Position numbers and translations under genes: made by a program
From: Ignavibacteria bacterium
GTDB taxonomy: Bacteria; Bacteroidota; Ignavibacteria; Kapaibacteriales; UBA961
Assembly: GCA_016720145.1 (NCBI GenBank)
Contig: JADJXV010000012.1
Span: 82,198-146,197 of the forward strand
DNA: 64,000 nucleotides
Direction of reading: 5' to 3'
In this document: piece after piece, positions 44,460 through 55,032 of the stretch
Layout: the number at the start of each line of letters is the position of its first letter
How positions within the stretch are numbered: the stretch's first letter is position 1
Notes under the pieces: generated by a model
Databases searched by the model: none
Seen by the model: only the letters and a program-made list of their open reading frames with translations
Told to the model about the DNA's origin: nothing

Positions 44460-45207
44460 ATTGTCATCCTGAATTTATTTCAGGATCTCCGTGGCTGTCC
44501 GATGTGCTTCAAGTATTTCAATATTGTCATCCTGAATTTATTTCAGGATCTTCGTATCTATCTGTAGTGCTAACTCCATCATACTAGCGGGGATGCTGAA
44601 ACAAGTTCAGCATGACAAGCGACCTCATTATCCATTAACCATTAACCATTAACCATTAACCATTGACTATCTGTAGTGCTAACTCCATCATACTAGCGGG
44701 GATGCTGAAACAAGTTCAGCATGACAAGCGCCCTCATTATCCATTAACCATTAACCATTAACCATTAACCATTAACCATTAACTATCTGTAGTGCTAACT
44801 CCATCATACTAGCGATGCTGAAACAAGTTCAGCATGAAACGACCACATTAACCATTAACCATTATACATCTGTCGCGCTAACTCCATAGCTGGAAACAAA
44901 TTCAGCATGACAAGCGAACACATTAACCATTAACCATTAACCATTAACCATTGACTACTAGGCAACCCATCAACTAGCGGGGATGCTGAAACAAGTTCAG
45001 CATGACAAGCGCCCTCATTATCCATTAACCATTAACCATTAACCATTAACCATTAACCATTAACCATTAACCATTAACCATTAACCATTAACCATTAACC
45101 ATTAACCACCAACCATTAACCATTAACCATTAACCATTAACCATTCCTCCAACCATTAACCATTAACCATTAACCATTAACCATTAACCATTAACCATTA
45201 ACCATTA
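44460..45207. repeat. Satellite array: (CCATTAA)n with hairpin spacers
   Basis: About 750 bp of tandem and interspersed repeats. Two copies of GTCATCCTGAATTTATTTCAGGATC start at 44463 and 44526. About five units then follow with ATGCTGAAacaagTTCAGCAT hairpins in the context 'CTAACTCCATCATACTAGCGGGG', each ending in a run of the 7-base unit CCATTAA. The longest run (45018-45207) has about 25 units with two breaks (ACCACCAACC, CCTCCAACC). No CRISPR-like spacing exists. Unit number probably varies between strains. Confidence 0.9.
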
Positions 45208-45243
45208 TCTTCTAATCCCTTCGAACTGCCTCTATATAAAAGT

Positions 45244-45267
45244 AGCACGGAGGTTGCCCTCCGTGCT
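45244..45267 (-). terminator. Terminator after the giant repeat-protein gene
   Basis: On the minus strand AGCACGGAGG-gcaa-CCTCCGTGCT is followed by ACTTTTAT. It lies 41 bp after the stop at 45308 and separates the gene from the satellite array. Confidence 0.8.
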
Positions 45268-45307
45268 TCCTTTATTTTCTATGGTATTAGCAATACCAAA
45301 CTACATA

Positions 45308-48300
45308 TTAGTGGTTTGAGTTAAATGCATGCCATCCACCATTACGATTAATACCACCACGTGTGATTTGGAGTGCAACAGCGTCTTGAGCAATACCGTT
45401 AGCGGCATTACGAATTTCGACTGTTGTTCCAAGGTTGTTCGCATCATCATTTTCGAAGAATGCTGCACCACCGTTTTGAGCGCCAAGACCAGCACCTACT
45501 TGAGTTGCTTTGCTTGTCACTGCAAGTGAAGCATACGCTGTCGCTGGGATTGTGCTGGTAACTGTCATAGCAGCATTACCGTTTGTATTTTGCTCTACTT
45601 CTACTACCGGACGTACCGACCCTGAAGTAAGCTCGTGTACAAATTTCGCTGCACCACCGGATACTGCTGCACCACCATCATGTGATACACTGAGTGCGTT
45701 ATCGCCTGCTGTGTTTGGAGCTGCTGCATTGAAGTTCACAGCTACTGCACCGGTTGAAGTCATTTTACCATTATCACCTCGGAAAGAAGCATTATTTGTC
45801 ACTGTACCGATTCTAACATCACCTGTAGCAGCATCTACTTGGAACACACCTGCTGCGGCTGTAATCGGCCCGATTACCAAACCGGAAGGTGTACCTGAGA
45901 GGTTATTATTAGGATGATGGTTAGCAACAATATTTGTACGTCCCATTACGATATCACGGGCTGCTCCACCGTCTGAGCTACCTGTTTCAATTGTACTGTT
46001 GAGTTGGATATTACCGTTTGTACGGATTGCAAATCGAGGAGCAGCTGCATTATTGGTCACGACCAATGTTGCATCTGCGCCTGTCAAGTCTGCACCACTG
46101 TTAGCTGTTGTACTTGTCACCATCAAGCCACGTGCGCCGGCCACTGTGTTTGTGATAGTAGCAGCTGCATTTGCAGCGCCTGTGTTAGCAGCACTTACGA
46201 GTAAACCTTGTCCATCACCTGAATTTGTAAACGATCCGGTTGCACCTGCACCACTATTAGCGGCAAGGACTGCAGAACCTGTAGTAGCAGTCGCTTGGAC
46301 TGTATTACCTGATGTGCTGTTTGCTACGATAGTGTTACCTGTAGTAGTTGTCGCAACCACTGCATTACCGGTAGTACCGGTTGCTGTAACCGCGTTACCA
46401 CCTGCTAAGCTAACAGCAGTTACGCTTTGGCCTGTGAATGCTGAGTTTACGTTAGTGATTGTAGTTGTTCCGGTCAAACCTACTGTACCTGTTGAGGTAA
46501 TAGTAGATGCTGCATCGAAAGTAGATGTGCTACCTACATTTGCGATTGTGTTACCTGTGTTTGTGACAGGGCTTGTCGCGCTGTGAGTAACTGCACCTGT
46601 GTATGCATTTGTTCCGCTCCATGTGTAGTTACCCGGGAAGGTAGTACCAGTTGTAAGAGCGTTAGCTGTGATTACACCTGCACCGGTTGGAGCTAATGTA
46701 CCACTAACTGTTAATGCATTTGCGTTTGCGGCACTTGTGATTTGGCTAAATGGCACTGTGACACCTGTTAATGCTGTCGTCCAAGCTGGAGTTGTATTAG
46801 CAGCTCCTGATACAAGTACTTGACCTGCTGTTCCGGCATTTCCGTTCATACGAAGGTCAGTATTAGCACCGCCGAGATTTACACCAGTACCAGCTGCATT
46901 ACCGGTTACGGTAAGAGCAGTAGCAGCACCTGTTCCGGTCAAGGAAGTAGCAGCATTCGTAACTGTTAAGTTATTGTTGAGTGTTGTGTTACCATTGACT
47001 GTGTTTGTACCACCGGCATTACCGATTGTATTAGCAGCATTTGCGAAAGTACCGAAGCTATTGACAGTGTTACCTGTGATAGATGCGTTACCACCACTTT
47101 GAGTAAGACCTGCTGCAAGAGTTGTAGCACCGGTCACACCAAGTGTACCACCGACAGTAGCTGCACCGGATAATGCTGCAGTTGTACCGGTAAGTCCACC
47201 GTTATGAGCAGTAGCACCTGTGAAGGTTGAAGCACCGGTTACGCCAAGTGTTCCACCAACTGTTGCATTGCCTAAAGTAGTATTTCCTGTCACACCAAGT
47301 GTACCACCAACGGTAGTTGCACCTGATAATGTAGAAGTAGTTGCTACTGAAAGACTACCACCAAGAACTGTAGCGCCTGTACCTACTGTGAAGGTATTTG
47401 CACCGCCGACAGTAGTTGCACCATTTAATGTAGTTGTGCTATTGTTTGTTACTGCACCTGTGTGAGTAGTAGCACCTGTTACACCAAGAGTAGATGCGAG
47501 TGTAGTAGCGCCGGTTACACCAAGTGTACCACCAACTGTTGTGTTTCCAGTTAAGTTGTTTGTACCATTGATTGTATTTGTACCGGTAGCATTACCGATT
47601 GTATTTGCAGAAGCTGCAACTGTACCGAAGCTATTGACTGCGCCACCTGCAATCGCGGCGTTTCCACCTGATTGAGTGTAAGCTGCATTTTGAGTCGTAG
47701 CACCGTTGTGAGTTGTTGTTCCGTGGACAATCAAATTAGCAGTTGCATTATTACCAGCTACACCAAGTGTGGTGAGGTCTGTGATATTTGCAGTAGTTGC
47801 ATTGATTTGTGTAAGACTGATGTTTGCTAATGTTGAAGTACCTGTTACAGTAAGATCACCATTAATTGTAACGCCTGTTACTGGAGTAACCGGTGTCATA
47901 ATCACATCACCTGCCATTACAGAAGTTCCGCTGATGGTGGTTAAATCTGTTGCACTGTTACCTAAGTTGATAGCATCGCTATTAACATTAAATGTAGTAC
48001 CGTCAGCAATATTTGTAGTTCCGTTGAGGTTAGTAACGCCGGCTACTGTTAGAGTGCTTCCAAGTGTTGTTGCACCGGTTGCGCCTAATGTACCACCGAC
48101 TGTTGTGTTACCGGTCACACCAAGTGTTCCGCCTACTGTACCATTACCTGCTACACCAAGTGAACCACCGAGAGTAGTAGCACCGGTTCCTACAGTGAAT
48201 GTATTTGCACCGGAGACCGATGTATTGCCATTCATTGTAGTTGTGCTGTTGTTTGTGACAGCGCCGTTGTTGGTAAGTGTACCGTTGGTTGTAGTATTAC

Positions 48301-50419
48301 CTGTGACAGTAAGAGTACTACCTACTGATGTAGCACCTGATAATGTTGAAGCACCGGTCACACCGAGTGTTCCACCTACAGTTGCATTACCTGTTACGGT
48401 TGCGCTTGAAGCAGTTAAACCACCATTATGTGTAGTAGCACCGGTAAAGGTAGAAGCACCTGTTACACCGAGTGTACCTGATAATGTTGTAGCACCAGTC
48501 GCTGCGAATGCACCATTGACAGTAGTAGAAGCACCGGTAATGAAGTTATTACCTGTGACGTTACCTGCTAATAATGCTGTACCTGCAGTAGTTGCAAGTG
48601 TTGTAGCGCCGGTAGCGGTTAAGCTATTATTGATAGTTGTTGCACCGCTCAATACATTATTACCATTGATAGTATTTGATCCACCGTTATTACCGATTGT
48701 ATTAGCGGCATTAGCGAATGTACCAAAGCTATTGGTTGCATTACCTGTGATAGCAGCATTTCCACCGGATTGTGTGAGGCTGTTATTTAAAGTAGTAGCA
48801 CCGGTTACGGTAAGTGTTCCACCAATGGTAGAGTTACCGGTAACTGCTGATGTAGCTGTTGTTGTAACACCATTTGTCGTCAAATTACCACCGATAGTAA
48901 CATTGCCTGTAGCTACGTTAACATTACCACTTGTTACATTGATAGCATTTTGACCTGCAAGAGCGTTTACACTGATACCGGTTCCTGTAGCACCTGTTGC
49001 AGATACTAAGAGACCTGTACCTGTTGCATTTGTGTTAGCTAAAGATGCAGTCTGAGCATTTGATGCGCTTGATGACGAAATTGTGTTTGTAGATCCGTTA
49101 AGTGTAATTCCACCGGCTGTTACGTTTCCACTTGTTGTAGCAACATTACCTGTACCTGTTGAAAGATTACCGCTAGTTGTGCTGATATTTCCTGCACCGT
49201 TAGCTGTGATATTTCCGTTAGCGGTTGTAGTATATGAGGCTGCTGTTGAAGCGCCGGTCGTTGTGTGGGTACCACCTACTGTGGAGTTACCCGTTACACT
49301 TGATGTAGTTGCTGTCAAACCACCATTGTGTGTTGTAGCACCAGTGAAGGTTGAAGCACCGGTTACACCGAGTGTTCCGCCAACTGTTGAGTTACCTGTA
49401 ACTGTTGATGTTGTTGCAGTCAAGCCACCATTGTGTGTTGTAGCACCGGTGAATGTTGATGCGCCTGTTACGCCAAGTGTACCACCAACTGATGTGTTTC
49501 CAGTAAGGACGTTTGTACCGTTTACTGTGTTCGTTCCACCTGCATTACCGATTGTATTAGCGGCATTTGCGAATGTACCGAAGCTATTAGTAGCATTACC
49601 TGTGATAGAAGCATTTCCACCTGATTGTGTTAAGCTATTAGCTAAAGTAGTTGCACCAGTTACACCAAGTGTTCCGCCAACAGTTGAGTTTCCTGAAACT
49701 GTTGAAGTAGTTGATGTTAAGCCACCGTTATGAGTGGTTGCACCAGTGAATGTTGAAGCACCGGTCACACCAAGTGTTCCACCAACAGTTGAGTTTCCTG
49801 AAACTGTTGAAGTAGTTGATGTCAAGCCGCCATTATGAGTAGTTGCACCTGTGAAGGTTGAAGCACCGGTTACACCAAGTGTTCCACCGACAGTTGTATT
49901 ACCACCGACTGTCAACATACCTGTACCAGCGACATTAATATTACCACCAGTAACGGTGATTGCATTCGTGCCTACGTTTGATGTAGCAGTAATTGCTGCA
50001 CCAGTTGTAGCTGTTGCAACGATTGCGCGTCCGGTACCAGCTTGATTAATAGTTACGAGGTCTAAGGCGTTGTTTTGGGTTACATTGATTTGGCTTGGAG
50101 CAAACACACCTGAAGAAAGAGTACCTGAAACAGCAAGATTACCTGTTACTGATGTATTACCTACAAGACTTGTCAAACCATTAACAGTCAAACCAGTACC
50201 ACCGACTGCGTTATTTGTTAACACAGCAGTAGAGCTTGCGACGTTATTGTTTGTTCCGGTAATTGCACGACCTGTACCAGTATTTGTAAAGTTACCTGTT
50301 TCGCTACCTGCACCACTTGTTACATTTAAACGATCGTTTAATGTAGAAGCGCCGGTTACAGTCGAAGTACCACCAACAGATGAATTACCTGTTACTGTAG
50401 AATTACCGCCAACAGACAA
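45308..50419 (-). CDS. Giant beta-strand-repeat surface protein, C-terminal part
   Basis: 1703 codons are made almost wholly of a low-complexity Gly/Thr/Asn/Ala repeat. One unit of about 37-40 residues reads 'VTGNSTVGGTLGVTGASTFT' and then GATTHNGGLT, and is repeated many times with small changes; others read 'SFGTFANAANTIGNAGGTNT'. The last 250 residues change to non-repetitive sequence ('VEIRNAANGIAQDAVALQIT', ending NGGWHAFNSNH) and could be a tip or folding domain. There is no T9SS domain here. Its first codons are not a start: the frame is the same as the upstream fragment, interrupted by stops between 50500 and 50530. Its antisense strand is open for long stretches for compositional reasons. 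Confidence 0.88.
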   Translation of the reverse strand: MSVGGNSTVTGNSSVGGTSTVTGASTLNDRLNVTSGAGSETGNFTNTGTGRAITGTNNNVASSTAVLTNNAVGGTGLTVNGLTSLVGNTSVTGNLAVSGTLSSGVFAPSQINVTQNNALDLVTINQAGTGRAIVATATTGAAITATSNVGTNAITVTGGNINVAGTGMLTVGGNTTVGGTLGVTGASTFTGATTHNGGLTSTTSTVSGNSTVGGTLGVTGASTFTGATTHNGGLTSTTSTVSGNSTVGGTLGVTGATTLANSLTQSGGNASITGNATNSFGTFANAANTIGNAGGTNTVNGTNVLTGNTSVGGTLGVTGASTFTGATTHNGGLTATTSTVTGNSTVGGTLGVTGASTFTGATTHNGGLTATTSSVTGNSTVGGTHTTTGASTAASYTTTANGNITANGAGNISTTSGNLSTGTGNVATTSGNVTAGGITLNGSTNTISSSSASNAQTASLANTNATGTGLLVSATGATGTGISVNALAGQNAINVTSGNVNVATGNVTIGGNLTTNGVTTTATSAVTGNSTIGGTLTVTGATTLNNSLTQSGGNAAITGNATNSFGTFANAANTIGNNGGSNTINGNNVLSGATTINNSLTATGATTLATTAGTALLAGNVTGNNFITGASTTVNGAFAATGATTLSGTLGVTGASTFTGATTHNGGLTASSATVTGNATVGGTLGVTGASTLSGATSVGSTLTVTGNTTTNGTLTNNGAVTNNSTTTMNGNTSVSGANTFTVGTGATTLGGSLGVAGNGTVGGTLGVTGNTTVGGTLGATGATTLGSTLTVAGVTNLNGTTNIADGTTFNVNSDAINLGNSATDLTTISGTSVMAGDVIMTPVTPVTGVTINGDLTVTGTSTLANISLTQINATTANITDLTTLGVAGNNATANLIVHGTTTHNGATTQNAAYTQSGGNAAIAGGAVNSFGTVAASANTIGNATGTNTINGTNNLTGNTTVGGTLGVTGATTLASTLGVTGATTHTGAVTNNSTTTLNGATTVGGANTFTVGTGATVLGGSLSVATTSTLSGATTVGGTLGVTGNTTLGNATVGGTLGVTGASTFTGATAHNGGLTGTTAALSGAATVGGTLGVTGATTLAAGLTQSGGNASITGNTVNSFGTFANAANTIGNAGGTNTVNGNTTLNNNLTVTNAATSLTGTGAATALTVTGNAAGTGVNLGGANTDLRMNGNAGTAGQVLVSGAANTTPAWTTALTGVTVPFSQITSAANANALTVSGTLAPTGAGVITANALTTGTTFPGNYTWSGTNAYTGAVTHSATSPVTNTGNTIANVGSTSTFDAASTITSTGTVGLTGTTTITNVNSAFTGQSVTAVSLAGGNAVTATGTTGNAVVATTTTGNTIVANSTSGNTVQATATTGSAVLAANSGAGATGSFTNSGDGQGLLVSAANTGAANAAATITNTVAGARGLMVTSTTANSGADLTGADATLVVTNNAAAPRFAIRTNGNIQLNSTIETGSSDGGAARDIVMGRTNIVANHHPNNNLSGTPSGLVIGPITAAAGVFQVDAATGDVRIGTVTNNASFRGDNGKMTSTGAVAVNFNAAAPNTAGDNALSVSHDGGAAVSGGAAKFVHELTSGSVRPVVEVEQNTNGNAAMTVTSTIPATAYASLAVTSKATQVGAGLGAQNGGAAFFENDDANNLGTTVEIRNAANGIAQDAVALQITRGGINRNGGWHAFNSNH

Positions 50420-50527
50420 GTTTGATGCGCCTGTGATAGAAGTATTTCCTGCAATATTAGTTGCACCGTTGATGTTGTTTGTAGTACCTGTTAAAGTGTT
50501 TGTTCGGTTGCATTACCGATAGTTGTA

Positions 50528-53500
50528 TTAGCACCTTGTTGATGCTAATGTTGTGTTTCCTGTTGAGCTAAGAGTGCCTGTAACTGCAGTTGCACCGTTT
50601 ACATTAGTTGCACCATTGATGTTATTAGTTGTGCTATTAACATTTAAAGTTGTACTATTAATTGTATTGGTTGATCCTGTTACTGATACTGCGCCGGTTG
50701 CATTACCTACTGTTGTAGTTGCACCAGCTGTAGAAGCCAACAAAGTATTTCCGGTTGCTGTCAAATTACCGTTAACTGTCGAATTTCCGTTTACAGTGCT
50801 TGCACCGTTTACAGTAGTAGCGCCATTTAAAGTATTTGATAAACCTGTAATAACATTTGCGCCAGTTGCATTTCCAGCATTTAATGCTGTTCCTGCTGTT
50901 GTTGCAAGTGTTGTCGTGCCGGTAGCAGTTAAGCTATTGTTAATGATTGTTGCGCCATTAACAGTAGTTGTACCGTTTACTACGTTACTTGAACCGGTAA
51001 TTGTATTAGTTGCTGTTGCATTTCCGATGGTTGTTGCTGAACCTGCGTTTGAACCAAGAGTTGTATTTCCGGTTGAGCTTAAAGTTCCATTCACGGCTGC
51101 TGAAGTAGCAGTCAATCCACCATTATGAGTAGTAGCTCCGGTAAATGTAGATGCACCGGTGACGCCAAGTGAGCTACCTAAAGTAGTTGCACCTGTTACA
51201 CCAAGAGTTCCACCAACTGAAGTATTACCAGTTAATGTGTTTGTACCGTTTATAGTATTTGTTCCGGTTGCACTACCGATAGTGTTTAAAGCACCGGCAG
51301 CATTACCGAATGAATTAACTGCACTACCTGCAATTGCTGCATTACCACCACTTTGTGTGAAAGCGCCGGTTACAGTTTGTCCACCGTTCATTGAAGTATT
51401 ACCAGTGACAGTTAATGTACCACCAACTGAAGTAGCGCCAGTAGCACCATTTACAGTGAATGCAGTAGCACCGGCACCGACTTGAAGACCGTGACCTGGA
51501 GTGTTGTTAACAAATACACCATTAAGGAAGGTAGATGAACCGTTTGTGATACCTTGACCAACTTGGACATTATTGTCTCCGGTTGTCAAGATACTGTTCA
51601 TTTCGATATTACCGAAGGTTCTTAAAGCAGTACGTGGGCTAGCTGCACTATTGGTAAGAATCATCGTTGGATTAGTTGCACTTGTGTTGTTTGCTGTTAA
51701 GCCACTTGCATTTCCAACTTGGCTGATAGTTACACCGGTTGTTGCAGAATTGTTTGTAATTCCAAGTGCGTTACCTGAGCCAGTATGAGTAATAGTTTCA
51801 GCATTACCTGTTCCTGTTTTCGTAATCGAAATACCTGGACCGCTGTTGTTGCTTACTACATTCAAACCGCTACCTGAAGTAGCAGCGCCACTCATTGTAA
51901 CCATTACACCATTACCATTACCGCCTGCTGCACCATTTTGATTGATTTCAGCGCCATTACCTGTACCGTTGTTATTTACTTGAACGCCTGCACCACTGCC
52001 TGCGCGAGTAACAGAAACACCGGCTGATGCATTAGCACCACCATTTTGAATGAGCGAAATACCAATTCCGGTTCCTGAGTTTGCAACTGCAGCACCTGTG
52101 CTTGCGTTTGCAGCATTGGTAAGATTTACATTAATACCAGCGCCTGTTCCAGCGTGGTTGATTGTCTCACCTGCAGAAGCATTTGTACCAGGAAGTGTGA
52201 CAAGCACACCTGTTCCGGTTGTTGAAGCAACAGAAACGCCAGTTCCGGCACCTGTGTTTACATTCACACCGGTTCCGGTAGTTGTTGTAACATTTGCACC
52301 CGTTCCGGCTGCAGTTGTTACATTAACGCCCATTCCGTTTGATCCGGTAACATTTACGCCTGTTCCAGTAGTACCGGCTGTCACATCTACACCATTTGAT
52401 GTATTTGCAGCAGGCATGCTGACTACGACACCACGACCGGTGGTTGAAGTAACCGCAACACCACTTCCGGAGTTTGTTGCAACATTAACACCAGTACCAG
52501 TACCGGTAGAAGTTGCATTTACTGTGTTACCATTAATAGTCGAAACCGTTGCACCAGCACCAGTACCATTATGCGTCACACGGATACCGGATGCTGTATT
52601 GCTTGCGCCTTGAGTAAGATCAGCACCAATACCGTTTTGAGTAACATTACTAATGGTAAGACCAGCAGTACCGACTCCAAGATTAGTGTTATTCGCATTA
52701 ATCGAAACACCAGATCCACCAGTACCTGTATGAGTAACTGCTACTGCACTACCTGTATTTGCAGGTAATACTGTTGCGTTAATTGCAGAACCAGTAACAG
52801 CAGAAGCTGTAATACCTGCACCTGTACCGGTATTAGTTACAACCATACCTGCACCAGAGCCAGCATTATTCACAGTAACTGCGTTCGCAGTTTGAGCTGC
52901 GCCTGCAAGGTTTACTTCTAAACCTTTAGCTGTGTTTGCTGTATTTGTGTTTTGGAGTACTAAGGTAGGAGCATCGCCACGATTTGTAAAGCGAACCATC
53001 GCAGGAGCTAAAGCTAAATTGATAGTTGTATCGCCGTCGATTGGGAAGAATAATCTGTTATTTGGAGCCCATTCGATCACATCGGTTGCTGTGTTGTAGC
53101 GAAGAACATATCCATTATTAGAAGGAGAGTTCACCGGTGAATTCAACCAGCCCATTGTACCTGCTGCTGTTGGATCGATACCGACGAGTAGTCTGTTTCT
53201 GTTAACAGTAGTCTGTGTGTTTGAAGCAGCACTTGCTGTTGATGTATTCATTGTAAGCGGGTTAATTCTTCTCCAGCTTAAATTAACACCATCCCAGTGC
53301 AATACTTGCTCAATTGCTGTCGGCTCGTTTAACCAAACCATACTGTCAGCATTTGTTGGTCCCCAGCCCATCAAAAGACGATTTTGAAGAACTTGAGAAG
53401 GGCTTGTAGCTAAACGTGAAGGGCGAATAGCATTAGGTGAGATATTGCTGTTAATAATTGTGTTATTTGCAATATCAATATTCATGATGGTTCCATCAAG

Positions 53501-54229
53501 AATCTTTGCAGATGTTACTGATCCATCACGAAGCTTTTGCGTTGTAACAGCACTATCGTAAATACGATTGGTCTTTACTGCGCCTTCAGCGATTTGTGGA
53601 TTTGGATAGTCACCCGTTAAATCACCACCGGCAGGTCCACTTGGAGGCAAGCTGACACCGGGAGCTAATTTATTTTGTGTAATTGAGAAGTCAAGAATTT
53701 TGGCTGCATTAATAGCACCGTCACGGATTGTTGGGTTAGGGTAAGTACCGGCAAGATCACCAGCTGCTGGTCCAGTAGGACGAGCTGCATCAGCAATTGC
53801 TGCACTGGCAGCACGGCCTGCATTTACTGCAAAGCTAGCTGTGTCAACATACATTGCTCTGAATGCATAAGGAGATGTTGTAAGACGAACTCTTGGGATA
53901 AGCTCTGGGTTGTTATCAATTGAAATACCAAGCCAATATTGCTTGTCAAAAGGCAAATTAAGTGGGTTTGAAATTCCAAGAACCACGTTAATCAATCCAC
54001 CTGCGTTTGGAACTACCGCTTGTGTCTCTGTCCAAATAACATTACCACCTGCTTCAATTTCATAAATTTTGAAACTGAGCTGCTTTTGGGTACTGCTAAC
54101 AGGGATACCAGCTCCGTCCGTTAGAACAGCTTGATAGGTCATTAGCTTTGGGACTTGAGCTTCTACTCTACCTGCTGGTAGAATATATGCGCAAGCTGCT
54201 AATAAGCCAATAAGAAAACTTTTCTTCAT
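50528..54229 (-). CDS. Giant beta-strand-repeat surface protein, N-terminal part
   Basis: An ATG with an AGGAG site upstream gives a signal peptide (MKKSFLIGLLAACAYILPAGRVEA|Q). An N-terminal domain of about 110 residues ('PKLMTYQAVLTDGAGIPVSS', 'QYWLGISIDNNPELIPRVRL', then TTSPYAFRAMYVD) is the type often found at the start of Bacteroidota tail-fibre-like surface proteins. Units with 'GDLAGTYPNPTIRDGAINAA' follow, and then the long G/T/N/A repeats. The fragment ends at TAA 50528-50530, after 'TLASTRC'. The in-frame sequence continues as the next fragment after two small deletions (-2 near 50535 and -1 near 50510) which together restore the frame. The whole protein would have about 2970 residues. 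Confidence 0.85.
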   Translation of the reverse strand: MKKSFLIGLLAACAYILPAGRVEAQVPKLMTYQAVLTDGAGIPVSSTQKQLSFKIYEIEAGGNVIWTETQAVVPNAGGLINVVLGISNPLNLPFDKQYWLGISIDNNPELIPRVRLTTSPYAFRAMYVDTASFAVNAGRAASAAIADAARPTGPAAGDLAGTYPNPTIRDGAINAAKILDFSITQNKLAPGVSLPPSGPAGGDLTGDYPNPQIAEGAVKTNRIYDSAVTTQKLRDGSVTSAKILDGTIMNIDIANNTIINSNISPNAIRPSRLATSPSQVLQNRLLMGWGPTNADSMVWLNEPTAIEQVLHWDGVNLSWRRINPLTMNTSTASAASNTQTTVNRNRLLVGIDPTAAGTMGWLNSPVNSPSNNGYVLRYNTATDVIEWAPNNRLFFPIDGDTTINLALAPAMVRFTNRGDAPTLVLQNTNTANTAKGLEVNLAGAAQTANAVTVNNAGSGAGMVVTNTGTGAGITASAVTGSAINATVLPANTGSAVAVTHTGTGGSGVSINANNTNLGVGTAGLTISNVTQNGIGADLTQGASNTASGIRVTHNGTGAGATVSTINGNTVNATSTGTGTGVNVATNSGSGVAVTSTTGRGVVVSMPAANTSNGVDVTAGTTGTGVNVTGSNGMGVNVTTAAGTGANVTTTTGTGVNVNTGAGTGVSVASTTGTGVLVTLPGTNASAGETINHAGTGAGINVNLTNAANASTGAAVANSGTGIGISLIQNGGANASAGVSVTRAGSGAGVQVNNNGTGNGAEINQNGAAGGNGNGVMVTMSGAATSGSGLNVVSNNSGPGISITKTGTGNAETITHTGSGNALGITNNSATTGVTISQVGNASGLTANNTSATNPTMILTNSAASPRTALRTFGNIEMNSILTTGDNNVQVGQGITNGSSTFLNGVFVNNTPGHGLQVGAGATAFTVNGATGATSVGGTLTVTGNTSMNGGQTVTGAFTQSGGNAAIAGSAVNSFGNAAGALNTIGSATGTNTINGTNTLTGNTSVGGTLGVTGATTLGSSLGVTGASTFTGATTHNGGLTATSAAVNGTLSSTGNTTLGSNAGSATTIGNATATNTITGSSNVVNGTTTVNGATIINNSLTATGTTTLATTAGTALNAGNATGANVITGLSNTLNGATTVNGASTVNGNSTVNGNLTATGNTLLASTAGATTTVGNATGAVSVTGSTNTINSTTLNVNSTTNNINGATNVNGATAVTGTLSSTGNTTLASTRC

Positions 54230-54441
54230 GCTATACTCCTAATTAAGTAAAACTAAAAAATACTAATAATTATAAAATTTAAATTTCTTCTTTCAACGTC
54301 ACTCGCAAAAACCATACCAAAGGATCTTTGCTTAATATATAAAGCTTAATATATAAACTTTGGGCTTACTATATTTTCGACGTTACTTATTGATACTAAT
54401 CTTGTATGTGCCGTACATAAAAGATAGATAAAAGCTCGATT

Positions 54442-55032
54442 TTATTTTAGCAACATTAATTGCTGACGATGACGCATATTACCTGTACTACCTAGCATAA
54501 CTAATTCATAGGTATATGCACCCGCGCTTAATTCGTTACTTGCCTCGTCACGACCATTCCAACTTACATTTTGGCTGCCAGCCTCTTGAAATTCATCAAC
54601 CAAAACTCGCACCAAACGTCCAACCATATCATATACCTTAACGGTCACGTTTCCACCTGAAGGCAAAGTATAGTGTATGTTAGTCGAACCGACGAATGGA
54701 TTTGGAGAATTTGAAAGTACATCTTGCGATACACCATTATTTGTAGGATCATCTACCGATGAACTACCTTTAAGAATCTTAGGAGCCCAAAAGCCAAAGT
54801 GGCTTATATAGCTTCCGCCTCTCGCCTCACCAATCGCCGTCTGACCGATTGTAGCAGACATATATACATTGTTGCTGACTGGGGAATTAATTATACCACC
54901 GGATGCAATTACCGACCATGCCACTCTTGTAGCATCGGTTGGCTTTTGCGCCGATAAATTCACACTCGTCAATGTAGTCAGCACGAGGGCTAACATCACT
55001 ATTGCGAGATTTTTATTGGCAAAACGTTTCAT
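54442..55032 (-). CDS. Small T9SS cargo protein, neighbour of the giant
   Basis: The 196-aa product has a signal peptide (MKRFANKNLAIVMLALVLTTLTSVNLSA|Q). A short conserved region 'VIASGGIINSPVSNNVYMSA' and 'TIGQTAIGEARGGSYISHFG' follows, and then a T9SS type A sorting domain ('NSPNPFVGSTNIHYTLPSGG', 'VTVKVYDMVGRLVRVLVDEF', 'LSAGAYTYELVML'). GAGGAG lies eight bases before the ATG. It is 212 bp upstream of the giant repeat gene on the same strand. This arrangement, with a short T9SS protein before a fibre-like protein, suggests they work together at the cell surface, perhaps as anchor and fibre. Confidence 0.88.
   Translation of the reverse strand: MKRFANKNLAIVMLALVLTTLTSVNLSAQKPTDATRVAWSVIASGGIINSPVSNNVYMSATIGQTAIGEARGGSYISHFGFWAPKILKGSSSVDDPTNNGVSQDVLSNSPNPFVGSTNIHYTLPSGGNVTVKVYDMVGRLVRVLVDEFQEAGSQNVSWNGRDEASNELSAGAYTYELVMLGSTGNMRHRQQLMLLK

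Noticed and set aside
44460..45207. CRISPR array
   Set aside because: The repeats are 7-base units in direct contact, with hairpin spacers that are themselves repeated; there are no unique spacers and no cas genes.
47220..50522. Long plus-strand ORFs (60-394 codons, Val/Pro-rich) opposite the giant repeat gene
   Set aside because: They arise because the Gly/Thr/Asn/Ala repeat has no stop codons on the complementary strand. They lack starts, signals and any family likeness.
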